This document shows, piece by piece, positions 37,385-47,386 of a DNA stretch of 64,000 nucleotides; positions within the stretch are counted from its first letter, which is position 1; each line of letters starts with the position of its first letter. A program made the position numbers and the translations under genes. The stretch is from positions 1 through 64,000 of the forward strand of contig CABSNK010000002.1 in NCBI GenBank assembly GCA_902479075.1, written 5' to 3'. Under the pieces are notes generated by a model. That model had not been told where the DNA came from and ran no database searches. It was given only the letters and a program-made list of their open reading frames with translations. The stretch is from an uncultured Collinsella sp. GTDB lineage: Bacteria; Actinomycetota; Coriobacteriia; Coriobacteriales; Coriobacteriaceae.

Positions 37385-38083
37385 TTACAGGTCGCGTGCC
37401 CGATAGACCTTGGTGCTGACTGCGCAGCTGATTGCACATAGCGCGAGGGTAAGTGCGGCGATGCCTGCACACAGACAGCCCAGAACGGCGGAATCGGGAT
37501 TCGCTCCGGCAATCGACATGAGCCAGTTGCTGATGGGGTTGGAGGAGCTCAGCGTGGCCATGGCAAGGCATCCGAGCATGGCAAACAGACCAACGGATAG
37601 GCGCAGCGCCTCCATGTGTCCAAAGCGAAAGAACAGCGGCTGCGCCAAAAACACCATCATGAGGGAGATGAGCATTGATGCTGCTGAGGCTATTGCAATC
37701 TCAAAGACAATCTGTCCCGTCAACGGGATACCCGCGCTGTTGAAGAGCGGGAAGGAGACGATGCTCAGAAGCGCGGCGGCGCACGCCGTGACAGCCGAGA
37801 AGACAATGATGCTCAGGTAGCGTGCGCAGATGATGTCTTTACGCGAGAGAGACAGCGTTGCGCGATAGCGCTCCCAACCGTTTTGATTGTCGAAGCCGGC
37901 CAGCGAGCTCATGACCATGATGGGTGACATGGCACTGACCGCGCAGGCGCCAGCGCTCATGCCGGAATCGCCGTCCGATGCGTTGGCAAGGGTCAGCACG
38001 ACGAATATGAACAGGCCGACGCCCGCGATGCTCGGGACGAGCGTGCGAACGATAGCGAGCTCGGACATAAAGGCGCGTTTCAT
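37385..38083 (-). CDS. ABC-2 type transporter permease
   Basis: The product has 232 residues. Its ATG lies within the stop of the ATPase gene (ATGA, 4-nt overlap), showing translational coupling. Six hydrophobic helices: about 15-35, 48-62, 92-112, 122-150, 160-178 and 200-225. SRKDIICARYLSIIVFSAVT is the cytoplasmic coupling region of ABC2_membrane-type permeases, with an RYRATLSLSRKD elbow. It is the last gene of a GntR-ATPase-permease operon, the standard YtrA-like arrangement for export of, or resistance to, wall-active compounds. The substrate is unknown. Confidence 0.8.
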   Translation of the reverse strand: MKRAFMSELAIVRTLVPSIAGVGLFIFVVLTLANASDGDSGMSAGACAVSAMSPIMVMSSLAGFDNQNGWERYRATLSLSRKDIICARYLSIIVFSAVTACAAALLSIVSFPLFNSAGIPLTGQIVFEIAIASAASMLISLMMVFLAQPLFFRFGHMEALRLSVGLFAMLGCLAMATLSSSNPISNWLMSIAGANPDSAVLGCLCAGIAALTLALCAISCAVSTKVYRARDL

Positions 38084-38961
38084 TTCGAAGCCCCTTTCAG
38101 CATGAGGCGCAGATAGTCGTCAATGGTTGCCCGATCGCAGGGAATCTCGGGGAAGGCCTCGAGCGTTTCGCGACGGTTGGGCACGAGCACGTCCACGCTA
38201 TAGGCGTGGTGGGCGGCACGGGCACCTTCGACGCAAGCCATAAGCTCGGCGGCCTGTGCTTGGGTGCAGTGGGCGATGCCGGCGCGGTCGGTAATGTCCT
38301 CGCGCGGCAGATCAAACACTATCGAACCGTTATCGATGCAGATGATGCGGTCGGCGGCACGATCGAGGTCGGACGTAATGTGGCTCGAGAGCAGCACGCT
38401 GTGCTGGCCGTCGGCGACAAAGGCAAGCAGCTCATCGAGCAGCTCCTCGCGTGCCATGGGATCGAGGCCCGCGGTGGCTTCGTCCAAAACGAGCAGCTTG
38501 GCATTGTGGCTGAGTGCACAGGCAAGCTGCAGTTTCATGCCCATGCCGCGGGAGAGGTCCTTGACCTTTGTCTTGGGATCGAGGCCAAATCGGTTGATGA
38601 ATCCGGCGAACGTTTCGCGGTCCCATGTGGGGTACGTCGGGCCTACGAGCGACTCGATCTGGCCCACCCTGAGCGTGGAGGGGAAGGGGCACGTGTCCAG
38701 GACAAGACCGACGCGGGAGCGTAGATGGCGTTGCGATTCATCGGGCGCGTCGGCGCCACAGCGCTGCCCAAACAGGTGCACCTCGCCGGCATCGAGCTTT
38801 ATAAGCCCGAGCGCGGCGCGAATCGTCGTTGTTTTGCCAGCGCCGTTTGCGCCTACAAAGCCAACGATCTGGCCGGGCTCCACAGCGAGCGTGACGTCGC
38901 GTAGTGAAAAGCGGTCGCTCACACGGCGTGAGATGCCTTTGAGTTCTAAAAGGTTTTGCAT
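38080..38961 (-). CDS. ABC transporter ATP-binding protein of a GntR-controlled operon
   Basis: The product has 293 residues. Walker A is FVGANGAGKTTTIRAAL. The signature is VKDLSRGMGMKLQLACALSH (LSRGM in place of LSGGQ, common in this subfamily). Walker B is LLVLDEATAGLDPMAREELL, and the switch is VLLSSHITSDLDRAADRI. The C-terminal about 70 residues form a regulatory tail. It energises the permease encoded 4 nt into its own stop. The ATG follows AAAGGCTATACC, and the GntR gene ends 23 nt upstream. Confidence 0.9.
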   Translation of the reverse strand: MQNLLELKGISRRVSDRFSLRDVTLAVEPGQIVGFVGANGAGKTTTIRAALGLIKLDAGEVHLFGQRCGADAPDESQRHLRSRVGLVLDTCPFPSTLRVGQIESLVGPTYPTWDRETFAGFINRFGLDPKTKVKDLSRGMGMKLQLACALSHNAKLLVLDEATAGLDPMAREELLDELLAFVADGQHSVLLSSHITSDLDRAADRIICIDNGSIVFDLPREDITDRAGIAHCTQAQAAELMACVEGARAAHHAYSVDVLVPNRRETLEAFPEIPCDRATIDDYLRLMLKGASK

Positions 38962-38984
38962 GGTATAGCCTTTCTTTCAGATGG

Positions 38985-39365
38985 CTACTGCATGGTTTCG
39001 GGGGCTACCAGGTCGAGCATCTCGTGCAGTTTGTCGCGCGTGACGCCCAGGGTTTCGGCTTGGCTCGCCGCTTTCGCAAGTAGCTCTTCGATATGGCAGA
39101 GCTGGTTTTCGCGCAAGAGTTCCTGGTTGCCCTCGGCGACAAAGCAGCCCTTGCCCTGCACGGTGCAGATAAACCCGAGTTGCTCTAGGTCGGCGTAGGC
39201 GCGCTTGGTGGTGATGACGCTCACGCCAAGATCGCTCGCGAGCGCACGGATGCTGGGGAGTTTGGCTCCCGCAGTGAGCGTGCCCGAAAGGATTTGAGCT
39301 TTGACCTGCGAGGATATCTGTTCGTAGATGGGCTTATCGCTCGAATTGGATAGGATGATGTCCAC
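38985..39365 (-). CDS. GntR/YtrA-family transcriptional regulator
   Basis: The product has 126 residues with a GTG start at 39365 and AAGGAG 5 nt before it. The N-terminal winged helix is PIYEQISSQVKAQILSGTLT, AGAKLPSIRALASDLGVSVI, TTKRAYADLEQLGFI and QGKGCFV. A short C-terminal helix pair of about 45 residues replaces the usual ligand domain, which is the YtrA subfamily. It is the first gene of the operon with the ABC ATPase and permease. An inverted repeat of the expected kind lies just upstream at 39393-39426, so autorepression is likely. Confidence 0.92.
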   Translation of the reverse strand: MDIILSNSSDKPIYEQISSQVKAQILSGTLTAGAKLPSIRALASDLGVSVITTKRAYADLEQLGFICTVQGKGCFVAEGNQELLRENQLCHIEELLAKAASQAETLGVTRDKLHEMLDLVAPETMQ

Positions 39366-39392
39366 AGCGGCTCCTTAGCTGTTGGGCTACAC

Positions 39393-39426
39393 GTGTATAT
39401 AACCGGTAAGCACAGTATATATACAC
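39393..39426 (-). promoter_or_regulatory. Inverted-repeat operator for the GntR/YtrA regulator
   Basis: GTGTATATA (39393-39401) and TATATACAC (39418-39426) are perfect 9-nt inverted arms separated by 16 nt, about 28-61 nt upstream of the gntR start. On the reverse strand TTGCAT and TATACT in this stretch form a plausible promoter overlapped by the operator. Confidence 0.65.
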
Positions 39427-39491
39427 TATGCACAGTTATGCAAGAGCTAAATGTGGAATAGACCATCGGCGCCGCGCTTGCTCCAAAACAA

Positions 39492-39786
39492 TCTCAATCT
39501 GTAACATCTGGGTCCGTTTTTGGTCGCCAGCTGTTACAGATTGAGATGTTATTTTCCCGCCTGCCTATTTGTCTCAATCTGTAACAGTAAGAGTCGATTT
39601 GCGCGGCTAGATGTTACAGAACGAGACATTGGCTGCCTGCCTTTCCGTTTATCTCGATTTGTAACAGCTAGACCCAATTTGGGCGGTCAGGTGTTACAGA
39701 TTGAGATTGTGCCGGCGGACAAGTTCGTTTGTCTCAATCTGTAACATCTGGGTCCGTTTTGAGTCGCCTGCTGTTACAGATTGAGA
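39492..39786. repeat. Array of eight 15-nt motifs in alternating orientation, strict 40-nt spacing (four 80-nt units)
   Basis: TCTCAATCTGTAACA begins at 39492, 39572, 39652 (TCTCGATTTGTAACA) and 39732. Its inverse TGTTACAGATTGAGA begins at 39532, 39612 (TGTTACAGAACGAGA), 39692 and 39772. Every motif is followed by exactly 25 nt. Spacers inside a hairpin share a TTT centre followed by CG; spacers 1 and 7 are nearly identical. Spacers between hairpins often contain TGCCTGCC and end GTTTG or similar. The layout is like BIME/REPIN clusters. It lies in the 566-nt divergent gap between gntR and prfC. Confidence 0.9.
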
Positions 39787-39931
39787 CAGTCTGCTGCAGA
39801 ATACTTTCGATAACTAGCCGTTCACGTTCTGACTGATGAATTTGTCCTGACAGGCGCCCTAGAGCGAGATTTCGCGGCTACAATAGTGCGGTTACAACGA
39901 CGTAATGCACTCAATGCAAGAAAGGATCCGC

Positions 39932-41545
<1,614 letters not shown>

Positions 41546-41554
41546 CGCACCAGT

Positions 41555-41578
41555 GCGGTGGCCCTGCGGGGCCGCCGC
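41555..41578 (+). terminator. GC hairpin after prfC
   Basis: GCGGTGGCCC pairs with GGGCCGCCGC (one G-U wobble) across a short loop starting 10 nt after the stop. There is no T-run, so termination is likely but not certain. Confidence 0.4.
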
Positions 41579-41587
41579 GCCGATTGC

Positions 41588-41700
41588 TTGCCTGATGCCG
41601 CGTGAGCGGCTATCATACCCACCGTCGTCTCAAGACCGAGACGTTCGAGCAGTTCGGGTCCGATATCCTGCTCGTTAAACCTAAAACCAAAGGAGTACAT
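41588..41700 (+). promoter_or_regulatory. Promoter and structured leader of the VUT permease gene
   Basis: TTGCCT (41588-41593), a 17-nt spacer and TATCAT (41611-41616) form a good promoter. The predicted leader of about 75 nt contains hairpins GTCTC-AAGACC-GAGAC and GAGCAG...CTGCTC, then an A/C-rich stretch before AAAGGAG. Queuosine-precursor transporters are often under preQ1 riboswitches. The loop does not match the preQ1-I consensus I know, so only a structured leader is claimed. Confidence 0.45.
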
Positions 41701-41701
41701 A

Positions 41702-42424
41702 ATGATCAAGAAGGTCATGGAGGACTACAAGGTCCTGTTGCGGAGCATTCCCGCGGCAACGGTTTCGCTGTTTTTCGTGAGCGTTATCATGATGAACCTG
41801 CTGGCTAACAAAGAGCTTATCAGCCTGCCGTATCTGGCACTTGACTGCGGCTTTGTGGTGAGCTGGGTTTCGTTTTTGTGCCAGGACATGATCTGCAAGC
41901 GCTTTGGCGCCAAGGCATCCATCAAAATCTCTATCCTCGCGCTGCTGGTCAACCTGGCCGTGAGCCTGTGCTTTTGGGCATGCTCGCTCACGCCCGGCAT
42001 GTGGGGCGCCTACTACGACACGGGCATGATCGAGGTCAACACTGCCCTTAACGCCACCATTGGCGGCACCTGGTACGTGGTGCTGGGCTCTTCGCTGGCA
42101 ATGCTCGTTTCTGCTGTGGTTAATTCCACACTCAACCAGTCGCTTGGTCGTATGCTCAAAAAGAATAATTTTGCGAGCTTCGCCTTCCGCTCCTATGTGT
42201 CTACGGGTGTTGGCCAGTTTATCGACAACCTGGTCTTTGCCATTGTGGTGAGCCACACGTTCTTTGGTTGGACCTGGGTGCAGGTCCTTATGTGCTCGCT
42301 GACGGGTGCCATCGCCGAGCTGATGTGTGAGGTCTTCCTAAGCCCCGTTGGCTACAAGGTCGTGCGCGGCTGGGAGCGCGAGAATGTGGGCTCCGAGTAC
42401 CTCGAGCGCCACGCAACCGCCTAA
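41702..42424 (+). CDS. VUT family permease (YhhQ/DUF165), probable queuosine precursor transporter
   Basis: The product has 240 residues; AAAGGAG precedes the ATG. Six hydrophobic segments: about 18-35, 42-62, 72-95, 115-142, 162-185 and 190-212. The family pattern appears in SVIMMNLLANKELISLPYLA, SFLCQDMICKRFGAKASIKI (matching 'DvisEvYGkk.a') and FRSYVSTGVGQFIDNLVFAI (matching 'ks.isT.i.q.iDt.iF'). Members import queuine or preQ1/preQ0 for tRNA modification. The substrate is inferred from the family. The SDR gene starts 9 nt after the stop, so the two may share a transcript, although their functions are not obviously linked. Confidence 0.8.
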   Translation: MIKKVMEDYKVLLRSIPAATVSLFFVSVIMMNLLANKELISLPYLALDCGFVVSWVSFLCQDMICKRFGAKASIKISILALLVNLAVSLCFWACSLTPGMWGAYYDTGMIEVNTALNATIGGTWYVVLGSSLAMLVSAVVNSTLNQSLGRMLKKNNFASFAFRSYVSTGVGQFIDNLVFAIVVSHTFFGWTWVQVLMCSLTGAIAELMCEVFLSPVGYKVVRGWERENVGSEYLERHATA

Positions 42425-42433
42425 GGAGCAAGT

Positions 42434-43114
42434 ATGCGGGTTTTGATCACGGGTGCTTCGGGCGGTATCGGAGCCGCATGCGTGCAGCGCTTTTTGGACG
42501 AGGGCCACGAGGTCGTGGGCTTTGATCTGCTGCCGGCGGCGATCGAACACGAGCGCTACCGCCATCTGATTGTTGATGTCCGCGAGCCGGGCTCGTTTCC
42601 AGGCGACCTTGAACCCCAAGTGATCGTGAACGTTGCCGGCACGCAGGATTCGGCCGATGACATTGCCGCCAACCTGTGTGGCACCATCAACGTGACCGAG
42701 CGCTACGCCTTTGTGGGGGAGGGGCTTGCCGCCAAGCCGGCGCCGGCTATCAAATCCGTGGTCAATGTGGGGTCGGCGAGCGGCCATACGGGTTCGGAGT
42801 TTCCCGTCTATGCCGCCAGCAAAGGCGGCGTTATCGCCTACACCAAGAACCTTGCAAACCGCCTGGCACCGCGGGCCATCGCCAACAGTGTGGACCCGGG
42901 CGGCGTTATCACGCCGCTCAACCGTTACGTGATGGAAGACGAACACCTGTGGAGCCAGATTATGGAGCTCACGCCGCTTAAACGCTGGGCCACTGCCCAA
43001 GAGATCGCCGAGTGGATTTACTTTGTGGGCGTGACCAACCGGTTTATGACCGGACAGAGTCTGCTCATTGACGGTGGCGAGGCCGGCCGCACACAATTTA
43101 TATGGCCCGAATAG
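42434..43114 (+). CDS. Short-chain dehydrogenase/reductase (SDR)
   Basis: The product has 226 residues; AAGGAGC precedes the ATG. The NAD(P)-binding Rossmann fold has GASGGIG (7-13) and NVAGTQDSADDIAANLCGTI. The catalytic serine region is VVNVGSASGHTG, and the catalytic pair is in YAASKGGVIAYTK. VDPGGVITPL follows, and the C-terminal TGQSLLIDGGEAGRTQF is the usual SDR end. The truncated central region resembles short 3-alpha-hydroxysteroid dehydrogenase-like SDRs. It is clearly different from the known Collinsella 7-beta-HSDH. The substrate is unknown; bile acids are possible for a gut organism but not shown. Confidence 0.88.
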   Translation: MRVLITGASGGIGAACVQRFLDEGHEVVGFDLLPAAIEHERYRHLIVDVREPGSFPGDLEPQVIVNVAGTQDSADDIAANLCGTINVTERYAFVGEGLAAKPAPAIKSVVNVGSASGHTGSEFPVYAASKGGVIAYTKNLANRLAPRAIANSVDPGGVITPLNRYVMEDEHLWSQIMELTPLKRWATAQEIAEWIYFVGVTNRFMTGQSLLIDGGEAGRTQFIWPE

Positions 43115-43152
43115 AAAACGCGCCCGGCGGAAAGCCATCGGGCGCGTTTTTT
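43115..43152 (+). terminator. Intrinsic terminator between SDR and ung
   Basis: AAAACGCGCCCG pairs perfectly with CGGGCGCGTTTT across a 12-nt loop, with further T residues. It is usable from both sides between these convergent genes. Confidence 0.88.
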
Positions 43153-43165
43153 GATGTATCGATTT

Positions 43166-43891
43166 TTAGCCGAGGCAAGTCCAGTTGACGGGGGTCGAGC
43201 AGTGCTGTTCGAGTAGTCGATTGGCGGCGGAGAAGGGGTGCGACCCCATAAAGGCGGGGAGTTCTGCCGTGGCACGGTTGGCCGAAAGCGGCGAGGGGTG
43301 CGTGGAGGCCAGGCAGAACTTGCCGGTTGCCTTGCCCGCGCCGGTAGTGGCGAGCTTGCCTTCGACCATCTGCTGGGCAAAGCGGCCCCATGCCAAAAAG
43401 ACTACCGGCTGGGGCAGCTGGCAGCAGCGTTCGATAACGTAGTCGGTGAGCGTGCTCCAGCCCAGCTTGGCGTGCGAGTTGGCGGCATGCTCGCGCACGG
43501 TGAGCGTGGTGTTGAGAAGCAGGACGCCCTGTTGTGCCCATGGTGTTAGATCTCCCGTGGCGGGAATGGGGCAACCCAGATCGGCTTTGAGTTCCTTGTA
43601 GATGTTGCGCAGGCTTGGCGGCAACTTGGTTTGCGTCGTGGGGACCGAAAACGACAGCCCCATGGCCTGGTTGGGCCCGTGATAGGGGTCTTGACCCAAG
43701 ATGACAACCTTGACCTGGTCGGCCGGCGTGTAGGCGAGGGCATTGAGGATGTCGTCTTGTGCCGGGTAGATGGTTTGCTCGGCACGCAAAAGGGCGATGC
43801 GCTCGAGCAGCTGGTTCGTAGCGTCACGTACCGGTTGCGGCGCATCGTCCAACCAAGTTGCTATGTTGCGGTCGCGAGTTGCGGTGTCCAT
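43166..43891 (-). CDS. ung: Uracil-DNA glycosylase, family 1
   Basis: The product has 241 residues. Catalytic water-activating loop GQDPYHG (66-72, with D68 and H71), followed by PNQAMGLSFSVP (the uracil-stacking region), GVLLLNTTLTVREHAANSH, VFLAWGRFAQ and the DNA-intercalation loop HPSPLSA near residue 200. All UNG family 1 motifs are present. It excises uracil from DNA to start base excision repair. It is monocistronic, with a shared terminator at 43115-43152. Confidence 0.96.
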   Translation of the reverse strand: MDTATRDRNIATWLDDAPQPVRDATNQLLERIALLRAEQTIYPAQDDILNALAYTPADQVKVVILGQDPYHGPNQAMGLSFSVPTTQTKLPPSLRNIYKELKADLGCPIPATGDLTPWAQQGVLLLNTTLTVREHAANSHAKLGWSTLTDYVIERCCQLPQPVVFLAWGRFAQQMVEGKLATTGAGKATGKFCLASTHPSPLSANRATAELPAFMGSHPFSAANRLLEQHCSTPVNWTCLG

Positions 43892-43978
43892 GGGGCTCCT
43901 TTATGGCAGATGCTCTGTTGGCATCTATTGTAAAGGCGTCCGGAGACCTTAGTGTCGTGGCTACAAAAGGTGAGGCGC

Positions 43979-44887
43979 TTACGAGGCCCGCTCGGGCGTT
44001 CCTGCCATGCGGGTATGGTCGTGAGTATGCGCATGAAGTCGCGGGAGCTGCACGGTTGCCACCATGACGCCGGTGAGGATGAGAGCGGCGCCAAAGAAGG
44101 CGATGGGGCTTAGGACCTCGCCGACCAGGAAGAAGGAGAAGACGGCAGAGCAGACCGGCTCGAGTGAGAAAGCGAAGCCGGTGGTCTCGGCGGGCACGTG
44201 GGGCTGCACGAGCGTCTGGGTGATAAAGCCGTAGGCAGAGCAGATGAGTGCGAGCGCGACGACAACGACGATCTCGTTAGGCGTGCCGGGAAGCGTGAAG
44301 CCGCCAAAGGTGAATGCGGCGATGCCAGAGAACAGGCCGCCAAAGCCCAGCTGCCAAACACCCAGAGCAAGCGGATTGACATCTTCGACAAAGCGCTTCG
44401 CCACAATGATATGGCCGGCATAGACAAAAGCGGAGAGCAGCATGATGATCGCGCCGGGATTCAGGCTGGTAAAGTCGGCGCCCGAGAGCAGCAGCATGCC
44501 GCAGGTGACGATGGCGGTGCCGACAAGCACTTTGCGTTCGGGGGCGCGGCGCAGCAGGGCGGCGTTGGCAAACGGCACGATCACGACCGTCAGGCTCTGC
44601 AAAAAGCCGGCAGTGGAGGCGGAGGTGAGGCTGGAGCCCAGGCACATGCAGGTGAGCTCGGTTGCCATAATGGCGCCGATGATGGCGGCGCGGACCATAA
44701 GGTCGCGGTTGATACGGAACGCGCGCTTGTGGAAGAGCAGCAGGCAGGCCACAAAGGCGATGATGCAGCGTAGCGCGACGATACTCGTGGCATTCATGCT
44801 GTCCATACCGATCTTCATGAGGGGATACGAAAAGCCCCATGCGACGGGAACGGAAAATGAGAGCGCGATTGCTTTTTTGCGATCCAT
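43979..44887 (-). CDS. EamA-family (DMT) transporter
   Basis: The product has 302 residues with ten hydrophobic helices in two EamA halves. The first opens FSVPVAWGFSYPLMKIGMDS, MNATSIVALRCIIAF. The second carries LLSAFVYAGHIIVAKRFVED, VNPLALGVWQLGFGGLFSGI and PVCSAVFSFFLVGEVLSP. A histidine-rich cytoplasmic tail (RLHAHTHDHTRMAG) could bind metal. It is likely an exporter or importer of small metabolites. The gene is divergent from a LysR regulator at 45046, which probably controls it through the 158-nt gap. Confidence 0.85.
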   Translation of the reverse strand: MDRKKAIALSFSVPVAWGFSYPLMKIGMDSMNATSIVALRCIIAFVACLLLFHKRAFRINRDLMVRAAIIGAIMATELTCMCLGSSLTSASTAGFLQSLTVVIVPFANAALLRRAPERKVLVGTAIVTCGMLLLSGADFTSLNPGAIIMLLSAFVYAGHIIVAKRFVEDVNPLALGVWQLGFGGLFSGIAAFTFGGFTLPGTPNEIVVVVALALICSAYGFITQTLVQPHVPAETTGFAFSLEPVCSAVFSFFLVGEVLSPIAFFGAALILTGVMVATVQLPRLHAHTHDHTRMAGTPERAS

Positions 44888-45045
44888 GGGACTCCTTTTG
44901 TTACAGAACGGTTTCGCACAAAGGATTCTGCTCCCAGATTTGGATGTAGTAAAGCGAATGTATCTTCAGTATGATTAAGAAATGCTAAAGCGGGTGCGAA
45001 AAGCCCTGGCAAAACGTTTTACGGCTACATCGATGTGGAGGCACG

Positions 45046-45912
45046 ATGGCATCGCGGTATCAGATTGTATGTATGGTGGTCGATTGCGGCAGTCTGAAAC
45101 GTGCGGCGGACGAGCTGGGCTATACGCAAAGTGCGGTGAGCCAGGCCGTCAAGGCGCTCGAGCGCGAGCTGGGTACCACGCTTATCGAGCGCGGTAAGCA
45201 GGGCGTTTCGCTTACGCGCGACGGTAAACAATATCTGCCGTACCTGCGCCAGATTGTGACTGCCGAGGCCGAGCTCGAGGGCAAACGCCAGGAGCTGCTG
45301 GGGCTTTCGTCGACCGATATTCGCATTGCGACGTTTACCAACGTGAGTCGAACCGTGTTGCCGCGCGTGATCCGCGACTTTGGTGCGCTGCACCCGGGCG
45401 TACGCTTCACCCTCAAGCAGGGCGATTACACACGCAACGCTCAATGGGTGCACGATGGCGTGGTTGATTTTTGTTTTACGGCACGCGGATTTACCGCTGG
45501 GCTCGAGAAGCGCGTCGTCTATCACGACGAGTTGGTGGCATTGTTGCCGGCCGCGCATCCGCTGACGGTAAAGGAAAAGGTGACACTCGCCGACCTGGCG
45601 TCTGAGCCGTTTGTGTTGCTGGATGAGGGCGAACAGAGTCTGGTGCTCGATGCATTCGCAACGCATGGGCTGTCGCCGCACGTGACGAGTGAGGTGACCG
45701 ACGACTATACCATCATGGCGATGGTGGAGGAAGGTCTAGGCGTGAGTATGCTGTATCGCCGCACCGTTGAGGGCATGCGGGCCGATATTCGCGTACGTCC
45801 CATCGTGCACGCCCCCCCGCGTGACGTGGTGGCGGCTTGGCGCAGCTGGGACACCATGCCCATCGCCACAAGGCGCTTTATCGACTATATGAGCTCACAT
45901 ATTGTCAATTAA
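45046..45912 (+). CDS. LysR-family transcriptional regulator
   Basis: The product has 288 residues; TGGAGGCACG precedes the ATG. N-terminal winged HTH: CGSLKRAADELGYTQSAVSQ, AVKALERELGTTLIERGKQG. The effector domain begins IRIATFTNVSRTVLPRVIRD, with EGLGVSMLYRRTVEG and a C-terminal APPRDVVAAWRSWDTM. It is divergent from the DMT transporter at 43979, the classical LysR arrangement, and probably autoregulates and controls that exporter. The inducer is unknown. Confidence 0.92.
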   Translation: MASRYQIVCMVVDCGSLKRAADELGYTQSAVSQAVKALERELGTTLIERGKQGVSLTRDGKQYLPYLRQIVTAEAELEGKRQELLGLSSTDIRIATFTNVSRTVLPRVIRDFGALHPGVRFTLKQGDYTRNAQWVHDGVVDFCFTARGFTAGLEKRVVYHDELVALLPAAHPLTVKEKVTLADLASEPFVLLDEGEQSLVLDAFATHGLSPHVTSEVTDDYTIMAMVEEGLGVSMLYRRTVEGMRADIRVRPIVHAPPRDVVAAWRSWDTMPIATRRFIDYMSSHIVN

Positions 45913-45939
45913 TGACTGGCGTGGCGTTGAGTGCGGTGT

Positions 45940-47322
45940 TTAGCGGGCTGTCGCTTTGGCTTGGGTGGCACGATAGGTGCGTGCGGGGTGGCAGAGCAAT
46001 ACCGCCACGACCATAAAGAACGCCGTGGTGCCCAGGCTGATGGGGTAGACCATCATGATGTTCGCAAAGGTGCGGAAGTGCGGGAACACGCAAAACACCC
46101 AATAGAAGCGGATGCCGCAGACGCAGATCATGGTGATGAGGGCGGGCGTGAGCGAGATACCAAAGCCGCGCAGGTAGCCTGACATGTTTTCGTAGAACAT
46201 GCTAAAGGCGTACGCAGGGAAGATCGAGCACACGCGGATATAGCCGATTGAGACGATGTTGGGATCGCTGTTGAACAGCGACAAGATCTCGCGCCCCAGG
46301 CCGACAATAACGATAATCGTGGTGAGTGCAACGATACCGCCTTCGGCCAGGCAGACCTTGAGTGTTTTGGTGCAGCGGTCGATCTGGCGGGCACCGTGGT
46401 TTTGTCCCACAAAGGTGGTACAAGCCTGGCTAAAGCTGTTGAGCAGGTTGTAGCACACGTACTCCAGGCTCATGGCGGCGCTCGATGCCGCCATGACCTC
46501 GGTGCCCAGGCTGTTGATGGCAGACTGGATGATGATGTTGGCGACGGCAAAGACGGCGCTCTGGATGCCGGCGGGCAGACCGATCTTGACGATGCGCTTG
46601 AGGGCGACGGGGTCGATAGCCAGGTCGCGTGGGGTGACGCGGACGACGGAGTCGGTCTTGAGCAGGCGGATAAAGAGCGTAGCGGCACTGACGGTGTAGG
46701 CGATGGCGGTGGCGATGGCGACGCCCGCGACGCCCCAGTGGAGTACGGGGACAAAGATGAGGTCCAAGCCAATGTTGAGGACGGTGGACACGGCAAGCGC
46801 CTGCAGCGGCAGGCGGGTGATGCCGACGGAGCGGAAGATGGCGGCCTCAAAGTTGTAAAGCAAAATTGAGGGCATGCTGAGCAAAAAGACGCGTAGGTAG
46901 AGCGAAGCGAGCGGCATGGTTTCGGCGGGAACGTTGAGCGCGGCGAGCATGGGCTCGGCAAAGATCTCGCCCAGAGCGATGACGACAAAGCCTACGAGCG
47001 CCATTAAAATCGAGGTATGGACGGCGCGTTTGACCATGTTCTGATCGTTGCGGCCGATAGCGTTGGCGATGACCACGTTGGAGCCAAGCGATATGCCAAT
47101 AAACAGGTTGAGCATAAGACTGGTAAGCGGAACATTGGAGCCGACCGCCGCCATGGCGAGGGTTCCCTGGTCGCCCGAGAAGTTACCGATGATGACCGTG
47201 GCGATGAGGTTCGACAGCTGCTCCAAGATGCTCGTGGCGGCCACGGGGAAGGCGAACAGGGGAATATTGCGCCACAGCGAGCCGGTGGTCATGTCAATGT
47301 GCTTAGATGCGGTATCAGCCAT
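45940..47322 (-). CDS. MATE family efflux transporter
   Basis: The product has 460 residues. It opens HIDMTTGSLWRNIPLFAFPV, then ILEQLSNLIATVIIGNFSGD. The family continues with about 12 helices in two pseudo-symmetric halves; FVGQNHGARQIDRCTKTLKV corresponds to the conserved 'vGq.lGA' motif at the start of the second half. It is a Na+ or H+ antiporter expelling cationic compounds. A LysR regulator ends only 27 nt away on the opposite strand, but there is no evidence it controls this gene. The ribosome binding site is weak (GAGAG). Confidence 0.9.
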   Translation of the reverse strand: MADTASKHIDMTTGSLWRNIPLFAFPVAATSILEQLSNLIATVIIGNFSGDQGTLAMAAVGSNVPLTSLMLNLFIGISLGSNVVIANAIGRNDQNMVKRAVHTSILMALVGFVVIALGEIFAEPMLAALNVPAETMPLASLYLRVFLLSMPSILLYNFEAAIFRSVGITRLPLQALAVSTVLNIGLDLIFVPVLHWGVAGVAIATAIAYTVSAATLFIRLLKTDSVVRVTPRDLAIDPVALKRIVKIGLPAGIQSAVFAVANIIIQSAINSLGTEVMAASSAAMSLEYVCYNLLNSFSQACTTFVGQNHGARQIDRCTKTLKVCLAEGGIVALTTIIVIVGLGREILSLFNSDPNIVSIGYIRVCSIFPAYAFSMFYENMSGYLRGFGISLTPALITMICVCGIRFYWVFCVFPHFRTFANIMMVYPISLGTTAFFMVVAVLLCHPARTYRATQAKATAR

Positions 47323-47386
47323 ACGCTCTCAATCTCTAACATGCTCTTCCGTGCTTATTTGCGCAGACGATGATACTCCTAATTGA

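Noticed and set aside
39492..39786. CRISPR array
   Set aside because: Repeats are only 15 nt, alternate in orientation, and the spacers resemble each other; no cas genes are nearby.
44899..44910. TGTTACAGAACG near the DMT gene start, matching 12 nt of an arm in the 39492 array
   Set aside because: A single isolated partial match without a partner arm; it may be chance.
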